Positions 62,838 through 64,000 of a stretch of DNA of 64,000 bases are shown one piece after another. Origin of the DNA: Beijerinckiaceae bacterium (lineage in GTDB: Bacteria; Pseudomonadota; Alphaproteobacteria; Rhizobiales; Beijerinckiaceae); NCBI GenBank assembly GCA_947454485.1, contig CANGJJ010000001.1, positions 124,001-188,000 of the forward strand, read 5' to 3'. Below the pieces are notes generated by a model that was not told the DNA's origin, did not search any database, and was given only the letters and a program-made list of their open reading frames with translations. The position numbers were made by a program, and so were the translations under genes. Numbering within the stretch: the stretch's first letter is position 1; every line of letters starts with the position of its first letter.

Positions 62838-64000
62838 ATGGCCGTCAGTGCCAACAGACTTGAACTCTTGCAGATTGCTGATGCGGTTGCCCGCGAGAAG
62901 TCGATTCCGCGCGAAGTCGTGCTTGAGTCGATGGAAGATGCTCTGCAGAGGGCAGCGCGTTCGCGTTACGGTCAGGAGACCGAAGTGCGCGCTGAGATCA
63001 ATCCGAAGACCGGCGAGATCCGCTTCTCGCGTCTGCTTCTGGTGGTCGATCAGGTTGAGAACAATGCGACCCAGATCGCTATGGAAGATGCGCGCAAGAA
63101 GAACCCTGCCGCTCAGGTTGGCGACTGGATTGCTGAAACCCTGCCGCCCTTCGAATATGGCCGCATTCCCGCGCAGGCTGCCAAGCAGGTCATCGTGCAG
63201 AAAGTGCGCGAAGCCGAGCGTGATCGCCAGTACGAAGAATATAAGGACCGCATCGGCGAGGTCATCAATGGTCTCGTCAAGCGTGTCGAATATGGCAATG
63301 TGATCGTCGATCTTGGTCGCAGCGAAGCTATCATCCGCCGCGATGAATTGATCCCGCGCGAAATGTTCCGCCCCGGTGATCGCGTTCGCGCTTATGTCTA
63401 TGACGTGCGCCGCGAACAGCGTGGTCCGCAGATCTTCTTGTCGCGCACCCATCCGCAATTCATGGCCAAGCTCTTCGCGCAGGAAGTGCCGGAGATTTAC
63501 GACGGCATCATCGAGGTCAAGTCGGTGGCCCGTGATCCGGGCTCACGCGCCAAGATCGCGGTTGTCTCGCGTGACAGCTCGATTGATCCGGTCGGTGCTT
63601 GCGTGGGTATGCGTGGTTCGCGCGTTCAGGCGGTCGTCAACGAATTGCAGGGCGAAAAGATCGACATCATTCCCTGGTCGGTTGATGCTGCGACCTTCAT
63701 CGTCAATGCGCTGCAGCCTGCTGAAGTGGTCAAGGTCGTTCTCGACGAAGACAGTGCGCGTATTGAAGTTGTGGTCCCTGATGACCAACTCTCTCTTGCG
63801 ATTGGCCGTCGTGGCCAGAATGTTCGTTTGGCCTCGCAGCTGACGGGCTGGGATATCGACATTCTCACCGAGGCTGAAGAGTCCGAGCGTCGTCAGAAAG
63901 AGTTCCAGGAGCGCACCACTGCCTTCATGCAGGCATTGGATGTTGACGAGGTCGTGGGCCAGTTGCTCGCCTCCGAAGGCTTCCGCTCGGTGGAAGAACT
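62838..64000 (+). CDS. nusA: Transcription termination/antitermination factor NusA (3' end beyond window)
   Basis: The first 387 codons are open to the window end. N-terminal RNA polymerase-binding domain: LELLQIADAVAREKSIPREVVLESMEDALQRAARSRYG; S1 domain: ERDRQYEEYKDRIGEVINGLVKRVEYGNVIVDLGRSEAI; KH1: GACVGMRGSRVQAVVNELQGEKIDIIPW; KH2 ends LAIGRRGQNVRLASQLTGWDIDI. NusA controls pausing, termination and antitermination. AAGGAGG (62825-62831) precedes the ATG. It is second in the rimP-nusA operon, which usually continues with infB. Confidence 0.96.
   Translation, partial: MAVSANRLELLQIADAVAREKSIPREVVLESMEDALQRAARSRYGQETEVRAEINPKTGEIRFSRLLLVVDQVENNATQIAMEDARKKNPAAQVGDWIAETLPPFEYGRIPAQAAKQVIVQKVREAERDRQYEEYKDRIGEVINGLVKRVEYGNVIVDLGRSEAIIRRDELIPREMFRPGDRVRAYVYDVRREQRGPQIFLSRTHPQFMAKLFAQEVPEIYDGIIEVKSVARDPGSRAKIAVVSRDSSIDPVGACVGMRGSRVQAVVNELQGEKIDIIPWSVDAATFIVNALQPAEVVKVVLDEDSARIEVVVPDDQLSLAIGRRGQNVRLASQLTGWDIDILTEAEESERRQKEFQERTTAFMQALDVDEVVGQLLASEGFRSVEE

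Noticed and set aside
1-64000. CRISPR arrays, prophage, transposases, integrases, restriction or toxin-antitoxin systems
   Set aside because: I found no tandem spaced repeats and no gene of these classes; the lone NYN protein has no antitoxin partner.

Overview
The window is one contiguous stretch of a GC-rich alphaproteobacterial chromosome, most likely order Hyphomicrobiales (Rhizobiales). The reasons are the blocks mutM / ubiE-ubiB-coaBC-dut and rpsT-dnaA, the rpmI-rplT-pheS-pheT and rimP-nusA orders, a small exported peptide of a type I recall from this order, ExoD, a TAXI-type binding protein, and several TctC/Bug-type binding proteins. I cannot name a genus from sequence alone. I see no prophage, insertion sequence, CRISPR array or rRNA; one tRNA-Ser(UGA) is present. 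Coding density is high and many convergent gene pairs share or abut their stop codons.

Layout. 0-5.7 kb: 3' end of gcdH, a secreted isochorismatase-like protein without its catalytic cysteine, an MFS carrier, a thiamine-diphosphate (ThDP) enzyme, and a NitT/TauT-type permease-ATPase pair with no binding protein. 5.7-11.7 kb: KefB-like antiporter, DUF1330, class II aldolase, an exported 49-residue peptide, DUF1993-RidA, a NYN-domain protein with a near-consensus promoter, and a ThiF/MoeB-like protein. 11.7-18.4 kb: PAP2 phosphatase, argG, a membrane-anchored TAXI protein, typA, a 2-hydroxyacid dehydrogenase behind a leader that hides its Shine-Dalgarno, and tRNA-Ser. 18.4-24.7 kb: a LysR regulator divergent from wrbA-doxX, truA, def-fmt, glutathionyl-hydroquinone reductase, exoD. 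24.8-29.6 kb: an MFS exporter, a crotonase close to p-hydroxycinnamoyl-CoA hydratase/lyase, a cupin, and a divergent ThDP enzyme. 29.7-33.5 kb: a NikR homologue with altered metal ligands, two convergent TctC proteins, a quinone reductase.

33.5-44.6 kb is housekeeping: mutM, ubiE-ubiB-coaBC-dut-Rrf2 regulator-cysK, a crotonase-DapA-like pair, rpsT, an 876-base gene-free stretch, and dnaA. 44.7-50.4 kb holds a dienelactone hydrolase / intradiol dioxygenase / LLM oxidoreductase run, an orphan binding protein, a decayed isoaspartyl methyltransferase gene and class I fumarase. 50.6-58.5 kb on the minus strand is infC (with an AUU start), a small membrane protein, an amino-acid-type binding protein, rpmI-rplT, pheS-pheT and a CidA/LrgB pair. 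58.5-64 kb: a GT4 glycosyltransferase, an ABHD10-like hydrolase, a Bcr/CflA exporter and rimP-nusA (nusA cut by the window end), preceded by an attenuator-like terminator.

How the parts fit. Several loci point to use of aromatic or other organic acids: glutaryl-CoA dehydrogenase, the hydratase/lyase-like crotonase with a ThDP enzyme, intradiol ring cleavage with dienelactone hydrolase, and five binding proteins without membrane partners. No single striking new system is evident. The best leads are regulatory (rimP-nusA attenuator, AUU-started infC, SD-hiding leaders, Rrf2 beside cysK) and proteins missing signature residues (isochorismatase-like, NikR-like). All functions are inferred by reading translations; nothing was searched.
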